NCBI GenBank assembly: GCA_018857735.1
Contig: JABMCL010002332.1
Location: 1-64,000, forward strand
Direction of reading: 5' to 3'
From: Alviniconcha marisindica
Lineage: Eukaryota; Mollusca; Gastropoda; Provannidae
Length of the DNA: 64,000 nucleotides
The translations under genes and the position numbers were made by a program. Positions 58,301 through 63,441 of this stretch are shown one piece after another. The first letter of the stretch is position 1. Each line of letters begins with the position of its first letter. Under the pieces are notes generated by a model, which saw only the letters and a program-made list of their open reading frames with translations, was not told the origin of the DNA and did not search any database.

Positions 58301-61300
58301 TGTGTAACAACAAATAGCACTGTAAGCACACCACATCAATGGATGTTCCAAAAAGTTACAGACATTTAGAATCACATACAACAAAAGCGCAGTGAGTCTG
58401 CTCAAGAGCAGAGAATAACGCTACATAAAAGCAGTCTACATCAAATAGTCACACAGCTGGAACAGGTCTCTCAGGCTCTTGTGAAGACAACCCATTTCCA
58501 AAATCTCAGCAATTAAATCAAAGGTTTGGCCCTTATTAAATAAACACTGTGAGGAAATGCAGGACTAAGAGGTGGTAATGTAAACATCTTTAAGCAAATC
58601 GACAAGGACACCAGATTTATGCATTCAGTCTCAAAATGTTGCGATGCAATAATTATGAGTGTCCTGTTGAGTACTGGGGGAAAATTAGGCAAAACAGTGT
58701 TGAATGAACCAGAAAAGTATACATTAGACAGTTCCAGCCAGCAGGTAAAGCATGGAAGGCTATACTCTGTAACTCTTACTTGAGGCTCAAAAAGCAGGAC
58801 ACAGTGAATATCCCATCCGAAATAAATCTTCCACCTATATTTTTTTTCCTGGAATGCAATGCACAGATTTTCTGAGGGAAAAAAAGGAGAAAGGTTTACC
58901 TTCCAAGTCCACTGTATCTGATGTTGTATCATCCTTCTCCTCTGGACAGTCGCACTCCAAGCACTCCACAAAGCCATGCAACAGTTCCTGGCTGGTCTTC
59001 TGGCAATGCAACAAAACACGGATCGTCACAAAAGAGAGAGGAAGAGTAACAGGAAGAAACCAACTTTCTTTTGAATAAGCATAATAATAATAATGGGTAC
59101 TTAGAGCTTGCATACGCTGGGCACAAAGGTAGCAGATAAGCATCCATCAACTTACTGATTCAGTGTGTCGCTAACTGCCATCAGCTTACTGATTCAGTGT
59201 GTCGCTAACTGCCACCAACTTACTGATTCAGTGTGTTGCTAACTGCCACCAACTTACTGATTCAGTGTGTCGCTAACTGCCATCAACTTACTGATTCAGT
59301 GTGTTGCTAACTGCCACCAACTTACTGATTCAGTGTGTCGCTAACTGCCACCAACTTACTGATTCAGTGTGTTGCTAACTGCCACCAACTTACTCATTCA
59401 GTGTGTTGCTAACTGCCATCAACTTACTGATTCAGTGTGTCGCTAACTGCCACCAACTTACTGATTCAGTGTGTTGCTAACTGCCACCAACTTACTGATT
59501 CAGTGTGTTGCTAACTGCCATCAACTTACTCATTCAGTGTGTCACTAACTGCCATCAACTTACTGATTCAGTGTGTTGCTAACTGCCATCAACTTACTCA
59601 TTCAGTGTGTCACTAACTGCCATCAACTTACTGATTCAGTGTCTTCCTGCACAGGGACACCTCAGGAGGAGACTACGTCACCAGCCAACGGACAACAGAA
59701 TGCATGCATGCATGATCAAGTGCCTGCCTGCGTCACTAAGCACGGACCTCCTACAGACTTGGTGATGTGGGGGGAGGAGGGGGGAAATAAACCAGGACCA
59801 CTCACAGGCTCGGCAGTGAAGAGGTTGATCAGGTCGGACTGTATGGGAGCCAGCTGACAGACGGCGTAGAGAATCTTCACTGCTGACAGCGCATGGTGGG
59901 CCAGTGAGCTGTTGAATATCACAAACCTGAAACAGAAATCGCCATGTCAGTGTGCTCACTTCTGCCTTACGCCGTGTCCCTCAGCGAGTTTACTTCTGTC
60001 TTATGTCACATCCCTCTGTGTATTTACTTTTGTCTTATGCCTTGTCCCTCAGTGTGTTTACTTCAGCCTCATGCCACGTCCCTCAGCGTGTTTACGTCTG
60101 TCTTATGCCACATCCCTCAGTGTATTTACTTTTGTCTTATGCCATGTCCCTCAGTGTGTTTACTTCTGGCTTATGCCAGGTCCCTCAGTGTGTTTACTTC
60201 TGTCTTATGCCACGTCCCTTGATGTGTTTACTTCTGTCTTATGCCACGTCCCTTGATGTGTTTACTTCTGTCTTATGCCAAATCCCTCAATGTGTTTACT
60301 TCTGTCTTATGCCATGTCCCTCAATGTGTTTACTTCTGTCTTATGCCGTGTCCCACTACCACAGCACTTCTTGGGCTAGGGGAAGTGACTCACTGAAATT
60401 AACTTGGTAGAAAAGGTTTAAGACCCCCAGACTGACCCCATGGAAGACCAATTCCTCGGTGACCCAAAGAACAGTCACATGCAGGCATGTGTCCCACAGT
60501 CCAGAGGCAAACCCAACTGCATATATTTGGTGCGTCTGTTAGAGTATGTGTGCGTGCATGCAAGTGAGAGAGTGTGTGTGTGCGCACACGTGTGTGTGTG
60601 CACGTGGATATATGTGTGTGTGAGTGTATGTTTGTGTGTGTGCTTGTGTGTGATGAGATGAGCACATCATTTTGTCTTGGTAAGCGTTCTGGCTCTTTCA
60701 AGACAGGGCGCCACAAATAATCTATTACTAGCATTTTATCATTACAATTATTAACTCACTTGGAGACGGTGACCAAGTAGTCTGGTCGTCTCGTCTTGGG
60801 ATTGATGCTGAGCAGCAACCTTTCCATCGACGTGATCATCAGTGACGAGGACGTCTGGCGGATGTGGTTCTCCACCTCCTCCTGCTTCTCTGCAGCAGCC
60901 ACAATCATCTGCAGGCAGAGGAGCGTTGCTCGCTCCAGCCCCGTGCGTCCTGGGAATGCCACGTATGTGTCGAACTGAGCGATGCCGTCATCAAGGATTC
61001 GCATCACCTGCAAAGGAAAGGAAACACTTACATTTTTCTTGATGAAGTTTAAAACAATTTCATTAAATAATTTATTTAGTTTCTGTTTGTCTAATATCAC
61101 CTTGCCGTAAACAGACATCAAGGATTCGCATCACCTGCAAAGGAAAGGAAACACTTACATTTTTCTTTATGAAGTTTAAAACAAACAAAAATTTAAATTA
61201 TTTTTTGTTTGTCTAATATCACCTTGCTGTAAACAGACATAAAATAAAACACTGATTCATTCGATTGGAAATACTTGGTTACATGGGACAAAAATGTCTT

Positions 61301-63441
61301 ACAAACCCCATGCTGTCAAACACTTTTTCATGTTTTTGTTTGTTTGTTTTTCAATGCAAAACAGCAGTACACACAAAACAGCACTGTTGTCTGGACAAGG
61401 ACTGTCACGAATGTGATCCAACCCACAAGTGCTCACAAGCAACAAAACACTGACCATTTTGTAGAGCGGTGAGTCGTTCAGCATGTGCATGAGCAGACTG
61501 AAACCTGGCTTTTTACTGGCGGCAACCGTGGAGCCGTTGGGCAGTTCCAGAACTTCCTCCCTGAAGTCGTCCTCAGTCACCTCATGGTCCCGCAACAGCT
61601 TGTAGAGGATCTCCAGCACACCAGTCACCATTTGCCACTGGGAGAGGAGACATTGGTACACTGGTAACATCAACATTGGTAACACTAACACCAACATCTT
61701 CAATACTTAATTAGTGAAGACAGAACAGGTCACCACTTGCCACTGGGGGAGGAGACACTGGTACATTGGTAACATCAACACTGGTCACATCGACATCTTC
61801 TCTGCTGAATTTGTGAAGACAAGAGCAGTGCTACTAGTAGATTTCCAGCACACTGGTCACCACTTGCCACTGGGGGAGGAGACATTGGTACATTTGTAAC
61901 ATCTTCTCTGCTGAATTTGTGAAGACAAGAGCAGTGCTACTAGTAGATCTCCAGCACACTAGGCACCACCTGCCACTGGGAAAGGAGACATTGGTACATT
62001 GGTAACATCAACACTGATAACACCGACATCTTCTCTGCTCAATTTGTGAAGACAAAACAAGTCACCACTTGCCACTGGAGGAAGAGATGTGGGTACATTG
62101 GTAACATCAACATCTTCTATACTTAATTTGTGAAGACAGAACATGTCACCACTTGCCACTGGGGGAGGAGACATTGGTAACATCAACACTGGTAACATCA
62201 ACATCTTCTCTGCTCAATCTGTGAAGACAGAACAGATCACCACTTGCCACTGGGAGAGGAGACATTGGTACAGTGGTAAAACATCAACGCTGGTAACACT
62301 GACATCTTCTCTGCTCAATCTGTGAAGACAGAACAGTGCCACTACTAGTAGATCTCTGACACATCAGTCACAACTTGCAGATGTTGGTACATTGTTAACA
62401 TCAACATCTTCTATACTCAGTTTGTGAAAACAGAACAGTGCTACTAGTAGATCTCCAGCACACCAGTCACCACTTGCACTTTGCTAACATTAACACTGTG
62501 AAGAGGTCTGTTCAGAGCCGAAAATGCAAAAACAGAATAAGACAAAACAACTCGCAGAGGATCTCCAGCACACAGATCATCTGCTGCCCCTGCAACACTG
62601 TGAAGAGGTCTGTTCATAGCTGAACATGTAAAAAACAGAACAGTACAAAGAACATGTAAAAACAGAACAGGACAACAACAAAAAAGAGGGTAAAACAGAA
62701 TAACACAACTTGCAGAGGTTTTCCTGCACACAGATCACCCACTGCCTGCCACTGCAACACTGTGAACGAGAATTTCCATTTTTCCATCTTGCACAGACTG
62801 GACAAAACAAACAACTTCAGCAGAGGCACATTTTTTTTTTTTTTTTTTAATGACAACCCAAACAACTTTAATCAAGGCTGAAGAACAAACAAAAAACAAT
62901 CAGCACCTGGCCTGACCCACTGCAAATTTTGCCCACCTCAACAGAATGGACAACACAGACAACTTAACTCAACCAGGCTCAAAAAACAATTTCCATCTTG
63001 CACAAACTGGACAACACAAACAACTTCAACCCAGGCTAAAAAAACAACAACAACAAAAACCAAACAATCAACACCTGGCCTGACCCACTGCAAATTTTGC
63101 CCAACCAAAAACCACGCCCAAGCTCAACGTCCCACAAAAAGATCACTGGTGCCATCGCACTAGGGCTGATCCGAGTTCACACAGTTTACTGAGCCGCAGA
63201 TCAAGCGAAGGGACCCACAAGGCAGGCTCACCTTCTCCCCAGCTTCCTTGTACGCCCTGGCGTTGAACTTGAGCAGGACGCTGTGGATGAGGAACTCAAG
63301 GTACGGGTCAAACCCCGGGGCTCTGAGGCCCGCTCCCAGCCCCGGGGGGATGGGGATGTCCGTCAGAGTGTTCAGCAGCTGCAGGAAGGCCCGCGTCATG
63401 GGGTACTCCTCGCTGCGGCTCTCAATCTCCTCCAGTTCAAC
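34266..63441 (-). CDS. Nucleoporin NUP205, 3' part (25 exons), whole span
   Basis: Encodes the C-terminal 1,351 residues of NUP205, the giant alpha-solenoid scaffold of the nuclear pore inner ring, which binds NUP93 and helps set pore permeability. The spliced exons align end to end with the vertebrate protein (about 2,010 residues), from the VELEEIES segment about a third of the way in to the basic C terminus RRIRRLLRLH. Best-matching blocks include GLRAPGFDPYLEF, PGFSLL, LLGFQIQK, QPRTCLHALLN, WLMKT-IELR-TSLNRQRSH, MEVVCRDACDGHDIGR, LARYR-like and IIWRHLEYYLLRC. All introns are GT-AG and phases agree. The 5' exons lie beyond the right edge. Introns are rich in minisatellites that often overlap splice sites. 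Confidence 0.95.
34556..34815. repeat. Minisatellite, about 40-bp unit
   Basis: About six copies of a unit with ACTGGACCTGTTACAGACTG and AGCRTGTACA, in the last NUP205 intron. Confidence 0.9.
34861..35345. repeat. 27-bp minisatellite
   Basis: About 17 copies of GAGCAATTTAGACCTGAGGT plus GAGGTGA. On the NUP205 strand each unit reads CACCTCAG followed by GTCTAAATTG, so it contains an acceptor-like CAG, though no exon sequence is included. Large open frames here are repeat artefacts. Confidence 0.95.
35400..35620. repeat. Degenerate short tandem repeat
   Basis: Repeated CATTACAAAGGATCAAGA with variable spacers, about seven copies, in the last intron. Confidence 0.8.
35715..35878 (-). CDS. NUP205 exon E24
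   Basis: Residues about 1268-1322. Starts with a poorly conserved linker (PSWTQQGGGDMDGVGPE) and then TRTDLDQLKQTAPSV to LLKKVLDINQ, aligning with the SQHDLDQLQ...LLDIEG region of vertebrate NUP205. Acceptor GCCCACAG, donor CAGGTGAGTG. The start of this exon is the source of the array upstream. Confidence 0.88.
35820..36550 (-). repeat. Array derived from the 5' end of exon E24 and its acceptor
   Basis: About 12 copies of an exon-derived motif (complement of CCACCCCATCCATGTCTCC) with a CATATGGCCACTTAAGTTCT spacer. One copy (36276-36360) duplicates the whole exon head with the acceptor TTCTGCCCACAG, giving a second possible 3' splice site at 36321/36322. Another partial head lies near 36495-36530. 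Confidence 0.85.
37139..37579 (-). mobile_element. tRNA-derived SINE
   Basis: On the minus strand the head (37579 to about 37500) has an A box (TAGCTCAGTGGTTAGAGC) and B box (GGTTCGAGTTC) and an anticodon-like CTCATGA loop. The body follows with CAGAATGACTGGGATC and CTGGCATGGCTGGTACCACA, ending near TATATAGCGCTATTC. It starts about 15 bp after the donor of exon E23. A second copy lies at 50995-51428. Confidence 0.8.
37595..37729 (-). CDS. NUP205 exon E23
   Basis: Residues about 1223-1268: ILENCLFIIWRHLEYYLLRC, one of the best-conserved stretches of NUP205, then VPADQQPLAFQS and QQQMRRLQ. The acceptor CCGGGCAG (start 37729) is chosen because it restores exact alignment with exon E22. Donor GTAAGC. 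Confidence 0.93.
38344..38458 (-). CDS. NUP205 exon E22
   Basis: Residues 1185-1223: LSETSGVEKLSSQQRQAVAR, then RRLRQMVTSKAQELQHLS. The donor is TCCTGTATCC at 38343, chosen by alignment with the LARRRLVKV..AKLLSLCSF region of vertebrate NUP205; reading through instead leads into intron. Confidence 0.88.
38445..38605 (-). repeat. Two-copy duplication spanning the E22 acceptor
   Basis: The first about 45 nt of E22, its acceptor GTGTTTCAG and about 30 bp of intron recur about 113 bp upstream at 38527-38605. The copy would encode LSDTGGVDKL instead of LSETSGVEKL, so it is an older or degraded duplicate with an intact AG. Confidence 0.85.
39198..39367 (-). CDS. NUP205 exon E21
   Basis: Residues 1128-1184: DVSSVVSLSVYQAPNLGVMV, QLRQCAAQFTSVFESHRQFE and HELSTEDLKQ. 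Aligns with LPGLGIIIYLLKQSA...SHRQ of vertebrate NUP205. Donor CAGGTCAGTG, phase 0. Confidence 0.93.
39423..39572. repeat. Hairpin: duplicated arm plus inverted copy
   Basis: A block of about 45 bp (CGGCAGTGTGTTATGTCACT to GGTCATGGGTGAGT) occurs twice in direct orientation (39430-39476 and 39477-39522) and then immediately in inverted orientation (39523-39572). The inner arms are separated by only a few bases. Confidence 0.9.
39629..39905 (+). mobile_element. Retroelement 3'-end copy
   Basis: Same family as 32198-32425, ending ACAATAAAGTTGTATTGT. Includes a (GT)n/(GGGT)n microsatellite at 39669-39741. The 45 bp before it (CTCAGTGCCAAGACTACACA) also occurs at 38810-38840. Confidence 0.75.
40484..40564 (-). 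CDS. NUP205 exon E20
   Basis: Residues about 1101-1128: SPTYQYSRILFGPSLEEASA then RDLHNGE. Matches the SSPTFQHAVCLFTPSLSE segment of the vertebrate protein. Acceptor GTTGCAG, donor GTAAGC. Confidence 0.92.
40992..41246 (-). CDS. NUP205 exon E19
   Basis: Residues about 1016-1101: DDLASDFLETVTAQVEFRSH, RLHRQMLALLPRFC, EKFNKQLRNL and EIASNITAFCRAVITES. Helical solenoid repeats matching GHIGRFQRQCLGLLSRFG and ICANVMEYCQSLM of vertebrate NUP205. A small CACCACAGCAAGTGATGATG repeat lies just after it (40875-40940). Confidence 0.92.
41478..41610 (+). mobile_element. Dispersed repeat, MYLVxTCxPGES type (copy 1)
   Basis: Contains GATGTACCTCTGGTGGAGTT and ends near CTAATTAACTCCC. Copies lie at 54374-54512 (plus) and 63820-63938 (minus). 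The plus-strand frame PLVEFMYLVLTCMPGESY is kept open in the first two copies. Confidence 0.75.
41804..41936 (-). CDS. NUP205 exon E18
   Basis: Residues 972-1016: VMFCIISHADVFNTILRGRS, then LDLPAMRELALTTAVIARAN. Matches VLQFLISHSDTIQAILR and SLQELALLTGIISKA. Donor GTGAGG. Confidence 0.94.
42303..42441 (-). CDS. NUP205 exon E17
   Basis: Residues about 925-971: PMDGVGEDGFVPDPLARYRL, LLSAALRLCLAILTSLGIEN, KEAAAQ. Matches PTPVDRYRQILLPALQLCQVILTS. Donor CAGGTCAGTG. Confidence 0.94.
42447..42795. repeat. CA-rich degenerate microsatellite
   Basis: Mixed CACA, ACCACAACC and CATGCA repeats directly upstream of E17 on the NUP205 strand. Open His/Thr-rich and Cys/Val-rich frames here are artefacts. 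Confidence 0.95.
43098..43118. repeat. Poly-G tract (21 G)
   Basis: Uninterrupted run about 30 bp past the E16 donor (C-run on the gene strand). Confidence 0.95.
43152..43267 (-). CDS. NUP205 exon E16
   Basis: Residues 887-925: STLTRLAQTAEGARTLLQCG, IMQKLAGCSALDLRPERD. Matches AFLTRVAKIQQGALELLRSG and YDMRPE. Donor CAGGTGAGTC, phase 2. Confidence 0.94.
43430..44110. repeat. 30-bp minisatellite
   Basis: About 18 copies of CATAGGCAGATGTGGGAAAG plus CAGTGACAGT, interrupted near 43830-43965 and 44110-44220 by unrelated intron sequence that is itself duplicated (AAGTGCATGTTAAAAACACA). Confidence 0.95.
44370..44951 (-). repeat. Minisatellite starting at the E15 donor
   Basis: About eight copies of a unit of about 70 bp. 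On the gene strand each reads GTGAGCTTGGGCC..., AAGCCATATGTGGCTAC and CAACATGAAAGAA. The first unit begins exactly with the E15 splice donor GTGAGCTTGG, so the donor hexamer is repeated in most units (some read TTGAGC). Confidence 0.9.
44952..45143 (-). CDS. NUP205 exon E15
   Basis: Residues 823-886: MLALSVLDSIVAEDQHQQWL, YLVTKGYLKHLVDGLPADNS, LRPLYIFQTKM. Matches MLALALLDRIVSVDKQQQWL and YLKVLVDSL. Acceptor TCCAG, donor GTGAGC. Confidence 0.96.
45796..45875 (+). mobile_element. Possible degenerate tRNA-like SINE head
   Basis: TTCAGTGGTAAGGTGCGTTT resembles an A box and ACCCAAGTTCC a B box at suitable spacing. No tail or second copy seen. Confidence 0.3.
45991..46014. repeat. Poly-C tract (24 C)
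   Basis: Uninterrupted run in intron. Confidence 0.95.
46121..46269 (-). CDS. NUP205 exon E14
   Basis: Residues 773-822: DVQGVGRILSGRDTEYEQLC, KENLSTIATFGEAF, then MEVVCRDACDGHDIGR, nearly identical to the vertebrate block. Acceptor CACTCAG, donor AGGGTGAGTC. Confidence 0.96.
46290..46985 (-). repeat. 54-bp minisatellite upstream of the E14 acceptor
   Basis: About 12 units with GGCACAGCACCTGGCACACA and TCACTGTCCTGAGAGCAGC. On the gene strand units read TTTCCTGGCCACTCTCAGGA, similar to the real 3' splice site ATTCCTGGCGGCTGTCACTCAG-like region, so the unit probably began as a copy of the E14 acceptor region. Similarity is imperfect. Confidence 0.85.
46986..47706. other. NUP205 intron, nothing recognised
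   Basis: Unremarkable intronic sequence between the 54-bp array and exon E13. Confidence 0.4.
47707..47802 (-). CDS. NUP205 exon E13
   Basis: Residues about 741-773: GLQRVRVNLYGALLFYLQIA, EKPATAEPAQ. Matches GGFQRVRTHLYGSLLYYLQIAQRP. Acceptor TTTCAG, donor GTAAGG. Confidence 0.96.
48290..49335 (-). repeat. 41-bp minisatellite
   Basis: About 26 units of GCCCCATTTGCCACACC plus (T)CACYCACATATCAGCCCAAAAGA. On the gene strand units carry GTGAGTGGTGTGG or GTGGGTGAGGTG, close to GTGAGTCGGGTCTGG at the edge of the adjacent E12-derived array, so this array seems to descend from a copied E12 donor. The long frames repeating CHTSPTYQPKRAPFA are artefacts. Confidence 0.92.
49336..49734 (-). repeat. Array of E12 3' ends with donor
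   Basis: Five to six copies of a unit of about 45-76 bp derived from the last about 60 nt of E12 plus a few intron bases (gene strand TTGAAGGGGCTGATTGAGCA, TATTCTGAGTTCA). The true donor is CACGTGAGTT at 49734. In the copies it reads CACATGAGTT (about 49583), TCATGAGAATT (about 49652) or CACGAGAGTT (about 49440-49515), all without GT; only the outermost copy (about 49370) reads CATGTGAGTC. Confidence 0.9.
49735..50020 (-). CDS. NUP205 exon E12
   Basis: Residues 646-741: VSEEESLPESTAPVSGVVLT, LIANLRQCFLTDRLPLDEGR, YVSLLDHSVM, then SLQIVLKGLLEYILSS. Matches AGAVFTLTAHLSQAV and SLYIILKKLLDFIL. Acceptor CTCTCAG, donor GTGAGT, phase 1. Confidence 0.94.
50510..50701 (-). CDS. NUP205 exon E11
   Basis: Residues 582-645: EIHKLLEVVVERNSMREALH, RQNFEAWRQVSEVLLTACPE, RRQTVIFELLQELLCK. 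Matches HALESWRQLVEIILTACPQDL. Acceptor TTTCAG, donor AAAGTAGGTC, phase 0. Confidence 0.96.
50995..51428 (-). mobile_element. tRNA-derived SINE (second copy)
   Basis: Same family and orientation as 37139-37579. Head with GCACAGCGGTTAGAGCGCC, body with CTTAGTCGTTCTGCC and CCATGTAACAACC-like variation, tail near TATAGTGCTATTCTTGGCTC on the plus strand. Another partial head lies at about 51503-51597. Confidence 0.8.
51430..52864 (-). repeat. 94-bp array of E10 3' ends with donor
   Basis: About 14 units. On the gene strand each contains GGCTGGGCAGCGGCCACTCA, TCCTGGAG and the donor GTGGGTATGAC, then intron sequence (TGTCTGCAAGGACAGGAGGG, GGCTTGGACTGAAGCGAGGG). This is the last 30 nt of E10 with its splice site. 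Older units at the far end (below about 51930) read ATAGAGGTGGGTAC. A GT donor is kept in essentially every unit. A SINE head is inserted in one outer unit. Confidence 0.95.
52865..53112 (-). CDS. NUP205 exon E10
   Basis: Residues 499-581: KQMRSKLLSVLDTVSFSYQF, PPELQLKFFNPKVIEGVLSS, DVRALRRLLIAELDSQQGPM, AGQRPLILE. Matches VRRKILNILDSIDFSQ, VLVAEVNALQGM and GQRPLLMEE. The donor GAGGTGGGTATG is fixed by phase and alignment with E11. Confidence 0.95.
53155..53240. repeat. Dispersed repeat copy
   Basis: AGGACAAAACACAACAGGTG and AATCCCCTTTATCAAGCTAG, same family as 31938-32040 and 32445-32580; followed by a poly-G tract (about 53249-53265). Confidence 0.7.
53748..53834 (-). CDS. NUP205 exon E9
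   Basis: Residues about 470-499: LRPVSVEEADTLGWDSEQAR, LASTVAVTG. Corresponds to a poorly conserved acidic linker of NUP205. Supported mainly by matching phases (1 and 1) and splice sites CACCAG and GTCAGT. Confidence 0.8.
53845..54205 (-). mobile_element. LINE 3' end (CR1/L2-like), 5'-truncated
   Basis: Minus-strand frame SGERSFSYAGPSVWNNLPQT, LRHSDFASSFKATLKMHLFN then stop: the C-terminal tail typical of Jockey/CR1/L2-group reverse transcriptases. The 3' UTR ends in TTATTATTATT about 10 bp before the E9 acceptor. Confidence 0.75.
54374..54512 (+). mobile_element. Dispersed repeat, MYLVxTCxPGES type (copy 2)
   Basis: Shares GATGTACCTCTGGTGGA, CATGCACGCCAGGTGAGAG and GCTAATTAACTCCC with 41478-41610; frame PLVDFMYLVFTCTPGESY open. 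Confidence 0.75.
54755..54898 (-). CDS. NUP205 exon E8
   Basis: Residues about 422-470: SSVVSHQSWLMKTVAIELRL, TSLNRQRSHCQRLIRLLLGD, EDDEQTQ. Almost identical to MSWLMKTASIELRVTSLNRQRSHTQRLL. Acceptor TTTCAG, donor GTAGGG. Confidence 0.96.
54993..55330. repeat. Two-copy tandem duplication, about 185 bp
   Basis: The block from CTCACCAGCAATTCATGCCC through TTTGACATTTGACAGGG to TTTATCTCTTTTAAC occurs twice (near 55000 and 55180). Confidence 0.85.
55515..55760 (-). CDS. NUP205 exon E7
   Basis: Residues about 340-422: GVMGQPRTCLHALLNMLQQG, CLHDTPCLAELGYQLVYKLC, AVRDTSAPTLRYLRTTYDFL, QLRHLPFDQTDY. Very close to the vertebrate GCPRTCLHAILNIL and TMRYLRTSQDFL blocks. Acceptor TTTTCAG. Confidence 0.97.
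55761..55960 (-). repeat. Tandem repeat of the E7 3' splice-site region
   Basis: About five units of 38-42 bp, gene strand AGTTTCAAATTGTCTTGTGT then ATTTTCAC/G. The last unit ends as the real acceptor GTGTTTTCAG; the next one out also reads TTTTCAG, the others TTTTCAC. Confidence 0.88.
56400..57560. mobile_element. Dispersed repeat (copy of 15480-17790)
   Basis: Uninterrupted copy that reveals the insertion in the other one. Contains GAATCAGAAGACCACAGTGC, TAAGGCGACAGCATGGCACT and a terminal region rich in GCGTAG motifs. No intact frame. Confidence 0.75.
57803..57958 (-). CDS. NUP205 exon E6
   Basis: Residues about 288-340: ESWSLGRVQNATRQHIIRLL, QCLQASAPNLAHWLLGFQIQ, KSISKTILQDPG. Matches SLECNPPNLALYLLGFELKKPVSTTNLQDPG. 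The acceptor TTGCAG lies at the edge of SINE-body sequence. Confidence 0.95.
57961..58440 (+). mobile_element. Two SINE-body fragments next to the E6 acceptor
   Basis: Two tandem, partly matching copies (57961-58155 and 58156-58440) of the SINE body: GGCAGGTTACAGCTKAACAT, CAGTTTCATGTGGCACCAGC, and finally AGCAGAGAATAACGCTA. No tRNA-like head. The plus-strand start corresponds to the 3' splice-site region of the intron upstream of E6. Confidence 0.7.
58900..58999 (-). CDS. NUP205 exon E5
   Basis: Residues 255-288: KTSQELLHGFVECLECDCPE, then an acidic/Ser stretch and VDLE. Matches QKLMAGFVECLDCEDAEE. Acceptor TTGCCAG, donor GTAAAC, phase 1. Confidence 0.94.
59145..59645. repeat. 34-35 bp minisatellite
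   Basis: About 14 units of ACTTACTGATTCAGTGTGTC/T plus GCTAACTGCCAYCA. On the gene strand each unit includes TCAGTAAGTTGG, which resembles a 5' splice site, though no exon sequence is included. Confidence 0.95.
59806..59926 (-). CDS. NUP205 exon E4
   Basis: Residues about 214-254: KFVIFNSSLAHHALSAVKIL, YAVCQLAPIQSDLINLFTAE, P. Matches YHGNTNPELAFESAKILCCI. Acceptor TTTCAG, donor GTGAGT. Confidence 0.93.
59940..60355. repeat. 34-bp minisatellite
   Basis: About 12 units of TGTGTTTACTTCTGTCTTAT plus GCCACGTCCCTCAG, starting about 14 bp from the E4 acceptor. Confidence 0.95.
60555..60657. repeat. GT microsatellite, interrupted
   Basis: GT runs with CA, GAGA and TATA interruptions in the intron between E3 and E4. 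Confidence 0.9.
60760..61007 (-). CDS. NUP205 exon E3
   Basis: Residues 132-214: VMRILDDGIAQFDTYVAFPG, LERATLLCLQMIVAAAEKQE, TSMERLLLSINPKTRRPDYL, VTVS. Matches LEEGVKQLDTYAPFPGKK and CPLEQLLQGINPRTKKAD. Acceptor TTTGCAG, donor GTGAGT. Confidence 0.95.
60985..61235 (-). repeat. Two-copy duplication spanning the E3 acceptor
   Basis: The first about 19 nt of E3, its acceptor CCTTTGCAG and about 90 bp of intron recur about 127 bp upstream (second acceptor would give an exon start at 61134). The copies are nearly identical, so the event looks recent. Confidence 0.92.
61455..61637 (-). CDS. NUP205 exon E2
   Basis: Residues 71-131: WQMVTGVLEILYKLLRDHEV, TEDDFREEVLELPNGSTVAA, SKKPGFSLLMHMLNDSPLYK. 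Matches VVLEVFYKLLRDYEP and KPPGFSLMYHLLNESP. Acceptor CTCCCAG, donor ATGGTCAGTG. Confidence 0.96.
61638..62765 (-). repeat. Array of E2 5' ends with acceptor
   Basis: Eight or more units of about 85-125 bp. On the gene strand: TCTCCTCCCCCAG, TGGCAAGTGGTGACCAGTGT, GCTGGAAATC, i.e. the E2 acceptor and its first 30-45 nt, then unit-specific TACTAGTAGCACTG and ATTGGTAACATC-type sequence on the other strand. Acceptor-like copies lie near 61740, 61875, 61980, 62075, 62158 and 62250; outer copies (about 62460, 62580, 62730) are more diverged. In frame the decoys run into TAG within about 12 codons. Confidence 0.92.
62828..62849. repeat. Poly-T tract
   Basis: T-run; a pair of related CAACTTTAATCAAGGCTGAA / CACCTGGCCTGACCCACTGC blocks follows (62905-62935 and 63070-63100). 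Confidence 0.9.
63232..63441 (-). CDS. NUP205 exon E1 of this window
   Basis: Residues 1-70 (internal to the full protein): VELEEIESRSEEYPMTRAFL, QLLNTLTDIPIPPGLGAGLR, APGFDPYLEFLIHSVLLKFN, ARAYKEAGEK. Matches the EIESRCEEYPLTRAF and GLRPPGFDPYLQFL blocks. Acceptor GATCAG, donor AAGGTGAGCC. Upstream exons are outside the window. Confidence 0.96.
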
